Assembly: GCA_965203345.1 (NCBI GenBank)
Contig: CBDBCK010000027.1
Location: 186,001 to 250,000 of the forward strand
Direction: 5' to 3'
Source of the DNA: CBDBCK01 sp965203345
GTDB taxonomy: Bacteria > Chloroflexota > Dehalococcoidia > Lucifugimonadales > Lucifugimonadaceae
Length of the DNA: 64,000 bases
The position numbers and the translations under genes were made by a program. Shown one piece after another: positions 11,201-19,298 of the stretch (position 1 is the first letter of the stretch; each line of letters begins with the position of its first letter). The notes under the pieces were generated by a model, which did not search any database, was not told the DNA's origin, and saw only the letters and a program-made list of their open reading frames with translations.

Positions 11201-11375
11201 AGGTCTCTATCCCGCTCGGCCAGGGAAAAATGATGCTAACTGCCGCTTTTGTAAGTTCGACTCCGTATGCCCTTCCGGGATTGAACGCAGCATTGCCTGG
11301 AAACGTAAAAGTGTAAATGAACGGTCGCTACATGACTACGTTCGCCTCAAGAGAGACTTTGAACTGGAAGAGTAG
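8226..11375 (+). CDS. addB: AddB-like ATP-dependent helicase/nuclease subunit B
   Basis: This is the 1049-residue partner of the AddA-like protein encoded 5 bases downstream. The pair would form a RecBCD-type helicase-nuclease that processes double-strand breaks for RecA. The C-terminal part carries a RecB-family nuclease: H774 in GSLVHEVLYRF, and D911 and K913 in VIDYKTGR. Four cysteines, C740 (KCPFRYF) and C1006, C1009 and C1015 (CRFCKFDSVC), match the iron-sulfur cluster that staples the AddB nuclease. The N-terminal helicase-like half lacks an obvious Walker A, which fits an inactivated AddB helicase. The TTG start is chosen because GAGAGG lies 4 bases upstream. The class is certain; AddB versus RexB-like naming is less so. 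Confidence 0.9.
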   Translation: MSSSDSHFLKFGAGLVSALAARIEELRLADPMGAVTVSAPGYCSEFFVRRAMLERFPNGTFNVRFIRLARLSHELAFFSSSARALPPLNSLALGRIVRASLGREWGVAGSHVSSQSVFRRTFRDMTVLEKLCLRNMDTLRRRVSSRLWDSYSLYRRFTDATFSDEVDDVRLALQTVRTNDEAVSRLGRVIVMVTEPCLPHLLPLQDALRLLPCGETFFAVSGDENSDALSYGSTLPPHKPLLPLPDAETRFFSASDPVSEARSAVRNVVTLVRKGKRPGSIAILYNNSLYGERVSLALEETGIPFFLPNPRPLLRRPEGRLVLQFLELVSSQTPFDLFFEMLASYPFNNLRQSGGKGGDKRAGELPYALWKSFARKANLSRKPLSEWRGQLTLLNDAGSTLNSDELWRSFCLFVERFSRDATPPRGRSFGAWTNWLLSFLERYPNVPNHHEAQLRMEQLIARLKEISALDGLKKSPAFADMPSSEVISNVSLAYFREVVEEALSSVPNRDAAKGTEVFVGSIDDAAGALFETVFILGMSEGDFPRSSSGGSMFDNETRQDLDASGRFLPGKNEEALMNLRRFRLVLEAASVRFLYWPASSSAGGRPEVPPSPWFMEQFREMSGVPRLEARKMFDFPSGLERATSRLPPSELESSASAPEFDFAMTAALTSTSDEPQRAKIRRALVERLFPVASRGLRLKTDRRSANFTQYDGNLSNVEEFIKVVARHTSSTSRYEEYAKCPFRYFASYILNISDDPYGEDEMRLSPMLAGSLVHEVLYRFCKWRMEKHEFGKSPMHKEAQRAELHRTAWETFRETPSNIISVPVAVWEMEQRILLRSLDRWLDEDLLRLEQGWTPQDLEVEFGGLLKFNDDGEDLPVLTMVSPDIDTPLKITGRIDRIDASLDGRSFFVIDYKTGRISTYKNDPLQSGEALQLPVYAEAVLAMNDTAELDDVHYAYWRVSPIDGSVLQELRLSEVRDDLRNTLRILSEGIRSGLYPARPGKNDANCRFCKFDSVCPSGIERSIAWKRKSVNERSLHDYVRLKRDFELEE

Positions 11376-11380
11376 AACGT

Positions 11381-14300
11381 ATGAATGAAGATATAGATTT
11401 TAGAGCGAGGCTGACCATAAAGAACGCGTTAGAGAAAGATCTGTACGTTGAAGCTGGCGCGGGTGCTGGCAAGACTAGCTCGCTTGTTGAGAGGATATGC
11501 GCCCTGGTGGAGAACGGTACGCCTATAGAACAGATGGCCGTCATAACCTTTACTCGTGCAGCTGCTTCCGAATTGCGCACGCGTATAAGAGAGAGTTTAG
11601 AACGTACCGCAAACGGCTCTATATCTCCCGCGGCGGAGAACGCGAGCGCCGCCTTGCGTAGGATAGGGGAGGCCTCAATACAGACTATAGACAGTTTCGC
11701 TCTATCGTTGTTGCAGGAAAGGGGTATGGACTACTCAGACCTTCCCTTTCGTCTAACTCCATTGAGTCAAGCACAAGACGCTTCCCGATTTGCTGGAGCA
11801 TGGAATATTCATCTTGAGGGTCTTTTGTCCAGACCGCATACTCCGTTTATTTTGGCGATTGAACGCCTGCGCAGGATAGGTTTGCCTAACGTTTTTGCCA
11901 AAATACGCGAAGTGGCTATTAAGTGCCATCGTTCCTTTCATCTGATGGAGAAGTTCGAGTTTGATATAGACAAATCTTCCGATTCCGATTTCGACTTCGC
12001 TGAGGAGGTGAAGTGTTGGACGAGACTGTTAGCTGAGCTGGGCGGTTTGCTTGATTTGTGTACCGATAAGGAGGATAGACTGTACGTCCATCTGTTGGAC
12101 TCGGCTTTACCTGCATTGGAGCAGCTGGTCTCCGTCGTCCGCGATCGGGATATGCCAGAGCTGGACTACGTGCTGGGGCAGAGTCTGAGATTTAAATTTT
12201 CTAAAGGACGTAAAGATAACTGGCAAGATGACGGTAAGCCGCGGGTGTCTGGTCTGCTTGATGAAGCAGAGGGTCGTCTTGCCGCGCTCCGTGCCAGGGT
12301 TTTGGGCGAATCGGTCGCCACGATAGTTGAAGAGATTAGAGGCTTTATTGTGGACTACGCTAATGTCAGGCGGCTGGAAGGCTCTCCTAATTTTCATGAC
12401 ATGCTGGTATGGGCACTACGGCTTCTCTCTGACAATGATGCTGAGCTGAGACGCGCCCGCCGCAAATTCAAGCATATTCTGGTAGATGAGTTTCAGGATA
12501 CTTCGCCTCTTCAACAGGAACTTATAAACATGTTCACTGAAGAGCGTGAAGACGCCCCAGATATTCCGCGCTCCTTGTTTTTCGCAGTGGGAGACCCTAA
12601 ACAGTCGATATACGGTTTTAGGTACGCAGACCCGCAGACTGCCGCGGAAACGAGGGACAAGTATAAGCCCGATGAGCGGATAGTTCTGAAGTCCAATCAT
12701 CGTTCGCAACCTGAAATCATAGACTGGTTGAACGACCTCTTTGATGTTCTGATGAACGAAGAGGGTTCGTCCTCTATGGGATGGCAGGCGGAGTATATTC
12801 GCAGTGTAACCTCTGCTCTTCGTTTGAACACCTCTTCTGATTCTAAAGATGACCAATCCCCAATTAAAAGGGTCGGAGCTATGGTGTGTCTTGCGGTTCA
12901 CGCCGACCGAAAGGAGGAGGCGGAAGCTCTGGCTGATATGGTTGCATGGGTCGGGTCAGGTGGTTGCAACGTTCGTGCGACGTATGCGGACGAAACTGGG
13001 TATATTCGGCCTTCTCATCTGGGCGACGTCTGTATATTGGTGCGGTCCCGGAGTCAGTTGCAGGATATAAGGAGAGCGCTTGAATATAAGAATGTGCCGT
13101 TCATCCTTGAAGGCATGGAAGACCTGCAATCCAACAACTGGATAGCCGACGTCTTGAACGTATTGGAGGCTATAGACAATCCGTCAAACTCAATAGCTGT
13201 GTTCGCTGCTTTGCGCTCTCCGCTTTATGGATGTAGCGACGTCGAGATTTGGCAGTGGAAGAACGCAGGAGGGTGGCTCAACCTTATCTCCCGGATGCCC
13301 CGCGAGGCGGTAGAAGCGGCTCCTATGGTCAAGGAAGCCTTGGACGATCTCAGGAAGCGTTCTCACCAGAAGCGGTTTCAAACAGTCCCTGCTCTTATTG
13401 AACGGTTGATTCAAGAGCGGCGCATTAGGGAAACCGTTTTGCTTTCTGATGCTGAAGGTAACGCGGAGGATACCATGAAGTTGTTAGACCTTCTTATAGA
13501 AGAAACGATGTTGCTGGACGAGGAAGGCGGAGCTTCGCTAGGCACTTTTCTACTGGACTTCAGGAGGTCCGGCTCTTCTATAGGGGAGAGCGAACACAAG
13601 AGTGTTTTCACGGAAAGGAGCGATGCGAGAGTAGCGGCATCTATAAGGACTATCCATAGTGCTAAGGGTCTTGAATTTCCCGTAGTTTTCCTGGTACCGT
13701 CAGTTCCTGTGCGCATTCCTCCTAATGTTCTGTTTCCTCGTTCTTTTAAGAAGGAGAACGCCGTTCCCAAGATCCAGGTCAGGTTTGGGGCAACGGATGC
13801 AGGGTTTAAGGTGGAAACCCTCGGCTATGATGCAGCCTCGGATATCTGGAAAGCGACGGAAGAGGCTGAGGATGTTCGTGTTCTGTACGTCGGAGCCACG
13901 CGCGCGCGGGATCACCTTTTCGTAAGCCTTCGTAAAAGAGACAAGTTCAGGTGGCGCGTAACTTTGGAGGAAAAGACTGGAATAGGTTGGCCAAACACTG
14001 ATGGAAGCGGGTATATTCCGCGAAGTACGCTTAAATCTCCCTCCTTGACAGTGAACAGAAATAGATGGCTTGAACGGCTATCTGAGGACGTTCAGGCGGC
14101 GAAATGTAGGAAGGTGCGTTACATAAATGCTACCGACCTTCATCCTTCCGTCCGACCTTGGACAGTTGCTCAGCAAGTGAAGGATGAAGAAGAGCTTATA
14201 GAACGCCAGGAGGCAAGAGGTAAGTCCAGCACAGATATAGGTAAGGCTGTACATATGGTTTTACAGATACTTGGCCCAAAGGGGATAGGTGACGATCTGG

Positions 14301-14773
14301 ATGCCGTGGCTGGCCGAACTAGCGCGTACTATGGCATTCCAAAATCAGCTGGCGTGGTGTCAAGGCTGGCGCGATCTGCTCTGGATTCCCCTTCCGTGAA
14401 GCGCGCCTCGTGTTGCCGATTTTGGATGGAAATGCCCATAGTTGCTCCGATTGATGAAGAGGTTTATCTGCAAGGCTTTATTGATTTGGTTTTTGAAGAA
14501 ATGGACGGTAGTTTGACGATAGTGGAGTACAAAACCGATCGCCTGGATAGATCCTCTAAAGAGGCACACTCTTTGTACTATATGCCTCAGGTGGGCGCTT
14601 ACGTTTATGCTCTTGAACTCTCGTCCAGACGGAAGGTCGCTAAAGCCGTGATACTGTTCTCTTCGGAGGCCGCGGAAGGTCGCGCCGCAGAGACTTTGAT
14701 AACCGGCTCTGACTTGAACGTTGCAAAACGCCAGGCTGTAGATTTGGCGTTGCATATTTCCCAACAAGAATGA
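11381..14773 (+). CDS. addA: AddA-like UvrD-family helicase/nuclease subunit A
   Basis: This 1130-residue superfamily 1A helicase has a fused RecB-type nuclease. Visible motifs are Walker A GAGAGKT (K31), DEFQDTSP (D369), VGDPKQSIYGFR, TIHSAKGLEFPVV and motif VI YVGATRARD (Y836). The C-terminal nuclease shows GKAVHMVLQ (H958) and VEYKTDRLD (K1051). It supplies ATP-driven unwinding and one of the two nuclease sites of an AddAB complex. ATG follows the addB stop by 5 bases, with a GGAAGAG ribosome site inside the end of addB, so the two are translated as one operon. Confidence 0.95.
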   Translation: MNEDIDFRARLTIKNALEKDLYVEAGAGAGKTSSLVERICALVENGTPIEQMAVITFTRAAASELRTRIRESLERTANGSISPAAENASAALRRIGEASIQTIDSFALSLLQERGMDYSDLPFRLTPLSQAQDASRFAGAWNIHLEGLLSRPHTPFILAIERLRRIGLPNVFAKIREVAIKCHRSFHLMEKFEFDIDKSSDSDFDFAEEVKCWTRLLAELGGLLDLCTDKEDRLYVHLLDSALPALEQLVSVVRDRDMPELDYVLGQSLRFKFSKGRKDNWQDDGKPRVSGLLDEAEGRLAALRARVLGESVATIVEEIRGFIVDYANVRRLEGSPNFHDMLVWALRLLSDNDAELRRARRKFKHILVDEFQDTSPLQQELINMFTEEREDAPDIPRSLFFAVGDPKQSIYGFRYADPQTAAETRDKYKPDERIVLKSNHRSQPEIIDWLNDLFDVLMNEEGSSSMGWQAEYIRSVTSALRLNTSSDSKDDQSPIKRVGAMVCLAVHADRKEEAEALADMVAWVGSGGCNVRATYADETGYIRPSHLGDVCILVRSRSQLQDIRRALEYKNVPFILEGMEDLQSNNWIADVLNVLEAIDNPSNSIAVFAALRSPLYGCSDVEIWQWKNAGGWLNLISRMPREAVEAAPMVKEALDDLRKRSHQKRFQTVPALIERLIQERRIRETVLLSDAEGNAEDTMKLLDLLIEETMLLDEEGGASLGTFLLDFRRSGSSIGESEHKSVFTERSDARVAASIRTIHSAKGLEFPVVFLVPSVPVRIPPNVLFPRSFKKENAVPKIQVRFGATDAGFKVETLGYDAASDIWKATEEAEDVRVLYVGATRARDHLFVSLRKRDKFRWRVTLEEKTGIGWPNTDGSGYIPRSTLKSPSLTVNRNRWLERLSEDVQAAKCRKVRYINATDLHPSVRPWTVAQQVKDEEELIERQEARGKSSTDIGKAVHMVLQILGPKGIGDDLDAVAGRTSAYYGIPKSAGVVSRLARSALDSPSVKRASCCRFWMEMPIVAPIDEEVYLQGFIDLVFEEMDGSLTIVEYKTDRLDRSSKEAHSLYYMPQVGAYVYALELSSRRKVAKAVILFSSEAAEGRAAETLITGSDLNVAKRQAVDLALHISQQE

Positions 14774-15011
14774 TTTCCTGCCTAATACCTGAACGTCTAA
14801 CTTTCTATATAGACGGTTTGACTGAACCTTCTTCTATCTGATAAGAGAGGTGCGACTTCCTTCAGCGTTGTCCAAAACCCTTTTCCGCCGTATTTATGGC
14901 TGTGCCATGAGTTCTCATAACCCCGTAATATGTATAAATGTGCGCATATACGTGCGCTCGTGAAAGTTGTTCACCTGATAGTAAACATAAAACCTGAAAG
15001 GATAAAAAAAC

Positions 15012-15758
15012 ATGACCAGATACGTCACTCCTACGCCTCCCCATACTATGGACGCTGGATTGCGCTACAGTCTAGCAAACGTCAATAGTACCGCCGTTGT
15101 TGACGTTTTGGCCCGCAACGGGCACGAGCCTCGTTACGTCTATATGCCGAATATACAACCGTTGACTCCTGGGAGACGGATAGTCTCACGTGCCGTTACC
15201 GTTCGTTTTTTGCCTGCTCGCGCAGACGCGATGGCAGAGAAGCCGGGCGGCGAGGAATCCCCCGAATATGCTGCGTTTGAGCTGGCTGGACCGGGGGACG
15301 TGATTGTAATGGAGGCGATGCGCACGAAGGTTATGTCTATCGGCGGTGATATAAAATTTCTACGTCTTAAACAACGTGGGATAGATGGACTGGTGTGCGA
15401 CGGAGGAGTACGCGATATGCACGTTGTAAAGGATTACGGATTGTCTATATGGGCATATGGTAATACCTCTAACCTTGGCACACGCGTCGGAACGCCTTAC
15501 TCAACAAACGACGCGGTGAACTGCGATGGTGTGTTGGTGCGCCCTGGCGATTACGTAGTTGCGGACGATGACGGAGGGGTGGTCATACCCAGAGATATCG
15601 CCTCAGATATAGCGCGTAAGGCTATAGAATACGACGACTTGGAGGAGTGGATACGTCATCGCCTAGATAAAGAGAACCTTACTCCCGGCAAATACTACCC
15701 CCCAGACGAAAAGGTTATGGAAATGTACCGCAATGAGAAAGGACTGAGAGAAAAATAG
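15012..15758 (+). CDS. RraA-family protein (HMG/CHA aldolase-like)
   Basis: The 248-residue product has the RraA/dimethylmenaquinone-methyltransferase-like fold. VCDGGVRD (residues 128-135, with R134 and D135) and a GDYVVADDDGGVVIP segment match the family signature. Characterised relatives with this R-D pair are divalent-metal 4-hydroxy-4-methyl-2-oxoglutarate/4-carboxy-4-hydroxy-2-oxoadipate aldolases or oxaloacetate decarboxylases. Regulators of RNase E share the fold but not the chemistry. An AAAGGA ribosome site precedes ATG. It stands alone on the plus strand, opposite the glutamate dehydrogenase gene. Given the aldolases and enolases nearby, an organic-acid lyase is the likelier role; the exact substrate cannot be read. 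Confidence 0.85.
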   Translation: MTRYVTPTPPHTMDAGLRYSLANVNSTAVVDVLARNGHEPRYVYMPNIQPLTPGRRIVSRAVTVRFLPARADAMAEKPGGEESPEYAAFELAGPGDVIVMEAMRTKVMSIGGDIKFLRLKQRGIDGLVCDGGVRDMHVVKDYGLSIWAYGNTSNLGTRVGTPYSTNDAVNCDGVLVRPGDYVVADDDGGVVIPRDIASDIARKAIEYDDLEEWIRHRLDKENLTPGKYYPPDEKVMEMYRNEKGLREK

Positions 15759-15784
15759 GGACGTAACCGCAACAGAGTTTGAGT

Positions 15785-17032
15785 TTATATGATGCCGCGT
15801 AGTTTGGCGTGTTTTGCTACTCTATCTATGCCTACTAGGTACGCTGCATCGCGGTAGGATAGCCCCTTGCTCTTAGCTTCCCTGGATACAGCTTGGTACG
15901 CTAGAGACATCTTATCTCGTAGTTCTTTATTTACGGTCTCTTCTGGCCAGCGGAACTGCTGGAGGTTTTGCGCCCATTCAAAGTAGGAGACTGTAACCCC
16001 TCCTCCGTTGACCAAAATATCCGGCAAAACCTGTACTCCCCTCTCCTTCAGCGCATCATCAGCGTCCGGGGTTATCGGATGGTTAGCTGCTTCCACTATC
16101 ACTTTCGCTTTGACGTTGTGGACATTTTCGGTGTCGATCACGTTTTCTGTAGCGGCTGGGACAAGTACATCGCAATCGATTCCGAGAACGTCTTCTGTAT
16201 TGCATTGTTCAGATCCGGGGAACCCCTTGACGCTTTTCGTGCTTTGCTTATACTCAGTCAGTTCGTCAACGTCCAAGCCGTCTGAACGAAACACGCATCC
16301 GCTCCTGTCAGCTGCGGCTACTACCAAGGCGCCTGTGTCCCGCGCACACTTTGCGAACCACACTCCAACATTGCCCATTCCATGTATCGCTATGCGCGCT
16401 CCCTTAAGGTTGACCCCTACGTCTGGTGCGGCTTCTTCCAAGACGTAAACTGCTCCCCTGCCAGTTGCCGCCTCGCGTCCTAACGATCCTCCGAGCGAAA
16501 CCGGTTTACCTGTTACGATTGCCGGGTTGTAGCCGTTGAGGTGCCCATACTCGTCCATCATCCATGCCATAGTCTGGGCGTTGGTTCCCATGTCTGGAGC
16601 GGGTATGTCACGCCGCACACCGAGGAGGCTATGTATAGCTTTGATGTAGTTTCTTGTAATGCTTTGCAATTCGCTCTCACTGAGCAAACGTGGGTTGAGT
16701 TGCACGCCCCCCTTTGCGCCGCCGAACGGAACGTCCATTATGGCAGTTTTCCAAGTCATAAGGGCGGCGAGAGTGTTCACTTCTTCTTCATTAGCGTTCA
16801 TGTCGTATCTGACGCCGCCCTTGTAAGGTCCTCGTGCAGAGTTGTGTTGGGTTCGGTAGCCTCTAAACGTCTCATAGCGTCCGTCATCCATCTTTGTGCG
16901 GAAGGTAACGTGAAGCTCTCTTCGTGGCCGCCACAGGAACTCACGGACTTCATTACTTATGCCTAACCTCTCCACCGCATCATCGAAAAATCTGCGGACG
17001 GATCCATGTTCAGATTTCTTGGAATTGTTCAT
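15785..17032 (-). CDS. gdhA: Glutamate dehydrogenase (Glu/Leu/Phe/Val family)
   Basis: The 415-residue enzyme performs NAD(P)-dependent oxidative deamination of glutamate to 2-oxoglutarate, or the reverse. The N-terminal domain holds the catalytic lysine motif PFGGAKGG (K107), the upstream TWK (K95) and PAPDMGT (D147). GRGAVYV and GMGNVG begin the Rossmann domain. Length and motifs fit the hexameric bacterial and archaeal type of about 420 residues. AGAGGAAA lies upstream of ATG. It is transcribed alone, convergent with the RraA-like gene. The cofactor preference cannot be told from these motifs. Confidence 0.93.
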   Translation of the reverse strand: MNNSKKSEHGSVRRFFDDAVERLGISNEVREFLWRPRRELHVTFRTKMDDGRYETFRGYRTQHNSARGPYKGGVRYDMNANEEEVNTLAALMTWKTAIMDVPFGGAKGGVQLNPRLLSESELQSITRNYIKAIHSLLGVRRDIPAPDMGTNAQTMAWMMDEYGHLNGYNPAIVTGKPVSLGGSLGREAATGRGAVYVLEEAAPDVGVNLKGARIAIHGMGNVGVWFAKCARDTGALVVAAADRSGCVFRSDGLDVDELTEYKQSTKSVKGFPGSEQCNTEDVLGIDCDVLVPAATENVIDTENVHNVKAKVIVEAANHPITPDADDALKERGVQVLPDILVNGGGVTVSYFEWAQNLQQFRWPEETVNKELRDKMSLAYQAVSREAKSKGLSYRDAAYLVGIDRVAKHAKLRGII

Positions 17033-17449
17033 ACTGTTTTTCCTCTATGCAAGGGTTGCAGTTGTTGATCGTACGCGGGATTCGTCCGCTGGAAGCTCTG
17101 CCTTAGAACGGCTTATCCCTAGGCTAAACCTGTCACAGCGCTCGTGGTTTTGCAGTGGTCTATAGTTATTGATGCAAGTTCTGCTGAAGGATTAGGAAAA
17201 GAAAGAGATGAGGCAACCTTGTATCTGTCCCTACTCCTTAAAGAGCACCATCCTTATGATTTTGGTTTCATGCGACCTGCATCTTACCTAACCGGCGACG
17301 AAGCTTTGCATTTTATTTATATGCAGAAGTGAAACGGTCGCATGAAACCCTTCTGATAATTGAATTATATCAATGTTAGGGTAGTCAGACACCGAAGACG
17401 GATGGGACAGAAGATGCTCCCGTAGTATGCCCAACTTTACGTTACAGAT
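17033..17449. other. Intergenic region with a 14-bp perfect inverted repeat
   Basis: No convincing gene is present in these 417 bases between the metallo-hydrolase and glutamate dehydrogenase genes. A perfect inverted repeat, GGTTTCATGCGACC at 17264-17277 and GGTCGCATGAAACC at 17336-17349, encloses 58 bases. An inner CTGCAT/ATGCAG pair continues the dyad. No T-run or clear target duplication flanks it. A smaller palindrome, ATTGA-ATTATA-TCAAT, follows. A short open frame at 17144-17332 lacks a ribosome site. Confidence 0.5.
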
Positions 17450-18325
17450 CTACCGTCCCGTTACCTCTATACGCTGTCCATCGTATGCTAACGAAGCTTC
17501 TATTCCTTCATTTGCGAGGAGGTCTCTCACCCTTTTGTTCTCCGAGTAGTGCTCTATACCATGGGACATGCCGATAAACAGAACCCGACGTGGTTTGAGT
17601 CTTATTGCAGTATCAATCGCTTGATCTATGCCCAGGTGCGAACCGTGCATCTTGCCCTTGCGTAGAGCATCCACAACTAAAACCCTGCAGCCCTGCATTT
17701 TCTTCCAGGTCCTTTCGGGAAAGCCGGATACGTCAGACACGTAGCATACCTCCTCAAAACGATACCCGTTTGCAGTGAACCCTTTTCCATGCTCTACTAG
17801 CAGAGGTTGAAGATGCAACCCCTCTACCGGTTCAAAGTGGTCGCGTGGGGGTATTTCTTTGAACTCCAGTTTTGCTACTGTGCCGGCACTGTGTTTGTTG
17901 CTCCTTTCCATAAGATAGTAGGCGGTCTTCGTTAACACTGTTTCGTCTTCCTTTCGGTAATAGACCGGTATGGACACTCCGAAGACGTTTGTCCAGTCGC
18001 GCAGACTATCCAACCCGCCGGCCGCGTCAGCGTGCGCGTGGGTCAAAACAACAGCGTCCGGCATGCTTATACTGTACCTAGGGAACCACTTTATGGCTGA
18101 GTAATAGAAGAATTTACCCGCGTCTATGAGCACAGTCTTTGTCGTACAGTCCTGACCGTTGAAGCGTAATAATAGCGAAGTGTTAGCACGCCAGTTGCGC
18201 GAGTTAGGACGTAAAGCGTCTCGGCAGACTTCGCATTCAACAGGGTTACGCGTCAAACAGGAAACTCGCGGTACCCCTTCAGAAGTTCCTGTGCCCAGAA
18301 ATATCATTTCAATTTTACTCATCAT
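17450..18325 (-). CDS. MBL-fold metallo-hydrolase, PhnP-like
   Basis: The 291-residue beta-lactamase-fold hydrolase starts IEMIFLGTGTSEGVPR and has a cysteine-rich stretch (C23, C31, C34) as in PhnP. The metal-binding motif is HAHAD (H96, H98, D100), with later histidines in LVEHGKGF, SHLG and MSHGIEHY. PhnP-type enzymes cleave phosphodiesters such as phosphoribosyl cyclic phosphate, but no phosphonate genes are near, so the substrate is open. The frame is open about 130 codons further upstream, but that part overlaps the divergent aldolase gene and lacks family similarity. I therefore use the paired ATGs at 18325/18322. Confidence 0.85.
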   Translation of the reverse strand: MMSKIEMIFLGTGTSEGVPRVSCLTRNPVECEVCRDALRPNSRNWRANTSLLLRFNGQDCTTKTVLIDAGKFFYYSAIKWFPRYSISMPDAVVLTHAHADAAGGLDSLRDWTNVFGVSIPVYYRKEDETVLTKTAYYLMERSNKHSAGTVAKLEFKEIPPRDHFEPVEGLHLQPLLVEHGKGFTANGYRFEEVCYVSDVSGFPERTWKKMQGCRVLVVDALRKGKMHGSHLGIDQAIDTAIRLKPRRVLFIGMSHGIEHYSENKRVRDLLANEGIEASLAYDGQRIEVTGR

Positions 18326-18458
18326 TTCAAGGCTATACCTGATACAAGATTGTTGGCATTGCTTATAGACTTTGTACGATGGTTTTTGACTGTTTAAATA
18401 ACGGATGGAACTAATGCCAGCTTCTGTACGAACCCAGACTGTAAACAAGGAAAAAGAT

Positions 18459-19229
18459 ATGCTGCCCATAAGAGGAAACCTGAAAAAGCGACTGAACAAG
18501 GGAGACGTGGTGATAGGCCCTTTTGTTATAACCCCGTCGCCTACATTAGTGGACGCTCTCGGATATTCAGGGATGGATTTTTGCATCATAGATACTGAGC
18601 ATGGACCCATCTCAATGGAGACGGCGTCTGACCTAGTTATAGCAGCCCATGGCATCGGTCTTGGTGCTATAGTCCGCGTCGGAGGCAACGAGGAATGGCC
18701 GATACTACGTTCCCTGGACATAGGCGCGGATGGTGTGCAGGTCCCTCAGATAAACAGTGCAGATGAAGCCCATGCCCTTGTACGGTCTGCTAAGTATGCC
18801 CCGCGCGGAGATAGAGGTCTCTCTATATTTACCAGGGCAGGGCACTACTTCAAAGAAGATGGACGCAACCATACCGATCGTCAAAACGAAGAGACGATGA
18901 TAGTGGCTCATATAGAAGGGAAGCGTGGTCTCGACAATCTTGAACAGATTATGCAGGAGGACGGAATAGACGTTCTGTTCTTAGGTCCTTACGATATATC
19001 CCAATCACTGGGCATGCCGGGAGACGTCCGCAACTCCACGGTCGAGAACGCCATATCGCAGGCGGTTTCCAAAGCCAGGAAGGCAAACCGTTCAGTGGGT
19101 TCTTACGCTAAAGACGTAGAGATGGGCAAATGGCTTATAGGCTTAGGCGTTCAGTACTTGGCTATAAACGTTGACGCCACGATATATATGCAGGCGTGCG
19201 AAGCTATAGTCACCTCTTTACGTTCCTAG
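18459..19229 (+). CDS. HpaI/HpcH-family aldolase (2-keto-3-deoxy acid aldolase-like)
   Basis: The predicted class II aldolase cleaves a 2-keto-3-deoxy acid, or a related hydroxy-keto acid, to pyruvate plus an aldehyde. In 256 residues it shows the family markers: DTEHGP (D45, H48), VRVGG (R73), VQVPQI, AHIEGKRG (metal Glu) and LGPYDISQSLG (metal Asp). The ATG at 18459 is preferred because AAGGA precedes it and the protein then begins as relatives do. An in-frame ATG at 18405 would add 18 residues without a good ribosome site. It diverges from the metallo-hydrolase gene. Confidence 0.88.
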   Translation: MLPIRGNLKKRLNKGDVVIGPFVITPSPTLVDALGYSGMDFCIIDTEHGPISMETASDLVIAAHGIGLGAIVRVGGNEEWPILRSLDIGADGVQVPQINSADEAHALVRSAKYAPRGDRGLSIFTRAGHYFKEDGRNHTDRQNEETMIVAHIEGKRGLDNLEQIMQEDGIDVLFLGPYDISQSLGMPGDVRNSTVENAISQAVSKARKANRSVGSYAKDVEMGKWLIGLGVQYLAINVDATIYMQACEAIVTSLRS

Positions 19230-19298
19230 CACATGTTCCCCATCAATAAAGTACAAGGACTAAGGCTAATGAAAAGGACGTGTCTCTAATCTCGTCCC

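Noticed and set aside
18326..18721. Long N-terminal extension of the metallo-hydrolase gene
   Set aside because: It overlaps the divergent aldolase gene and the added residues do not resemble the family, whose N-terminus matches the ATG at 18325.
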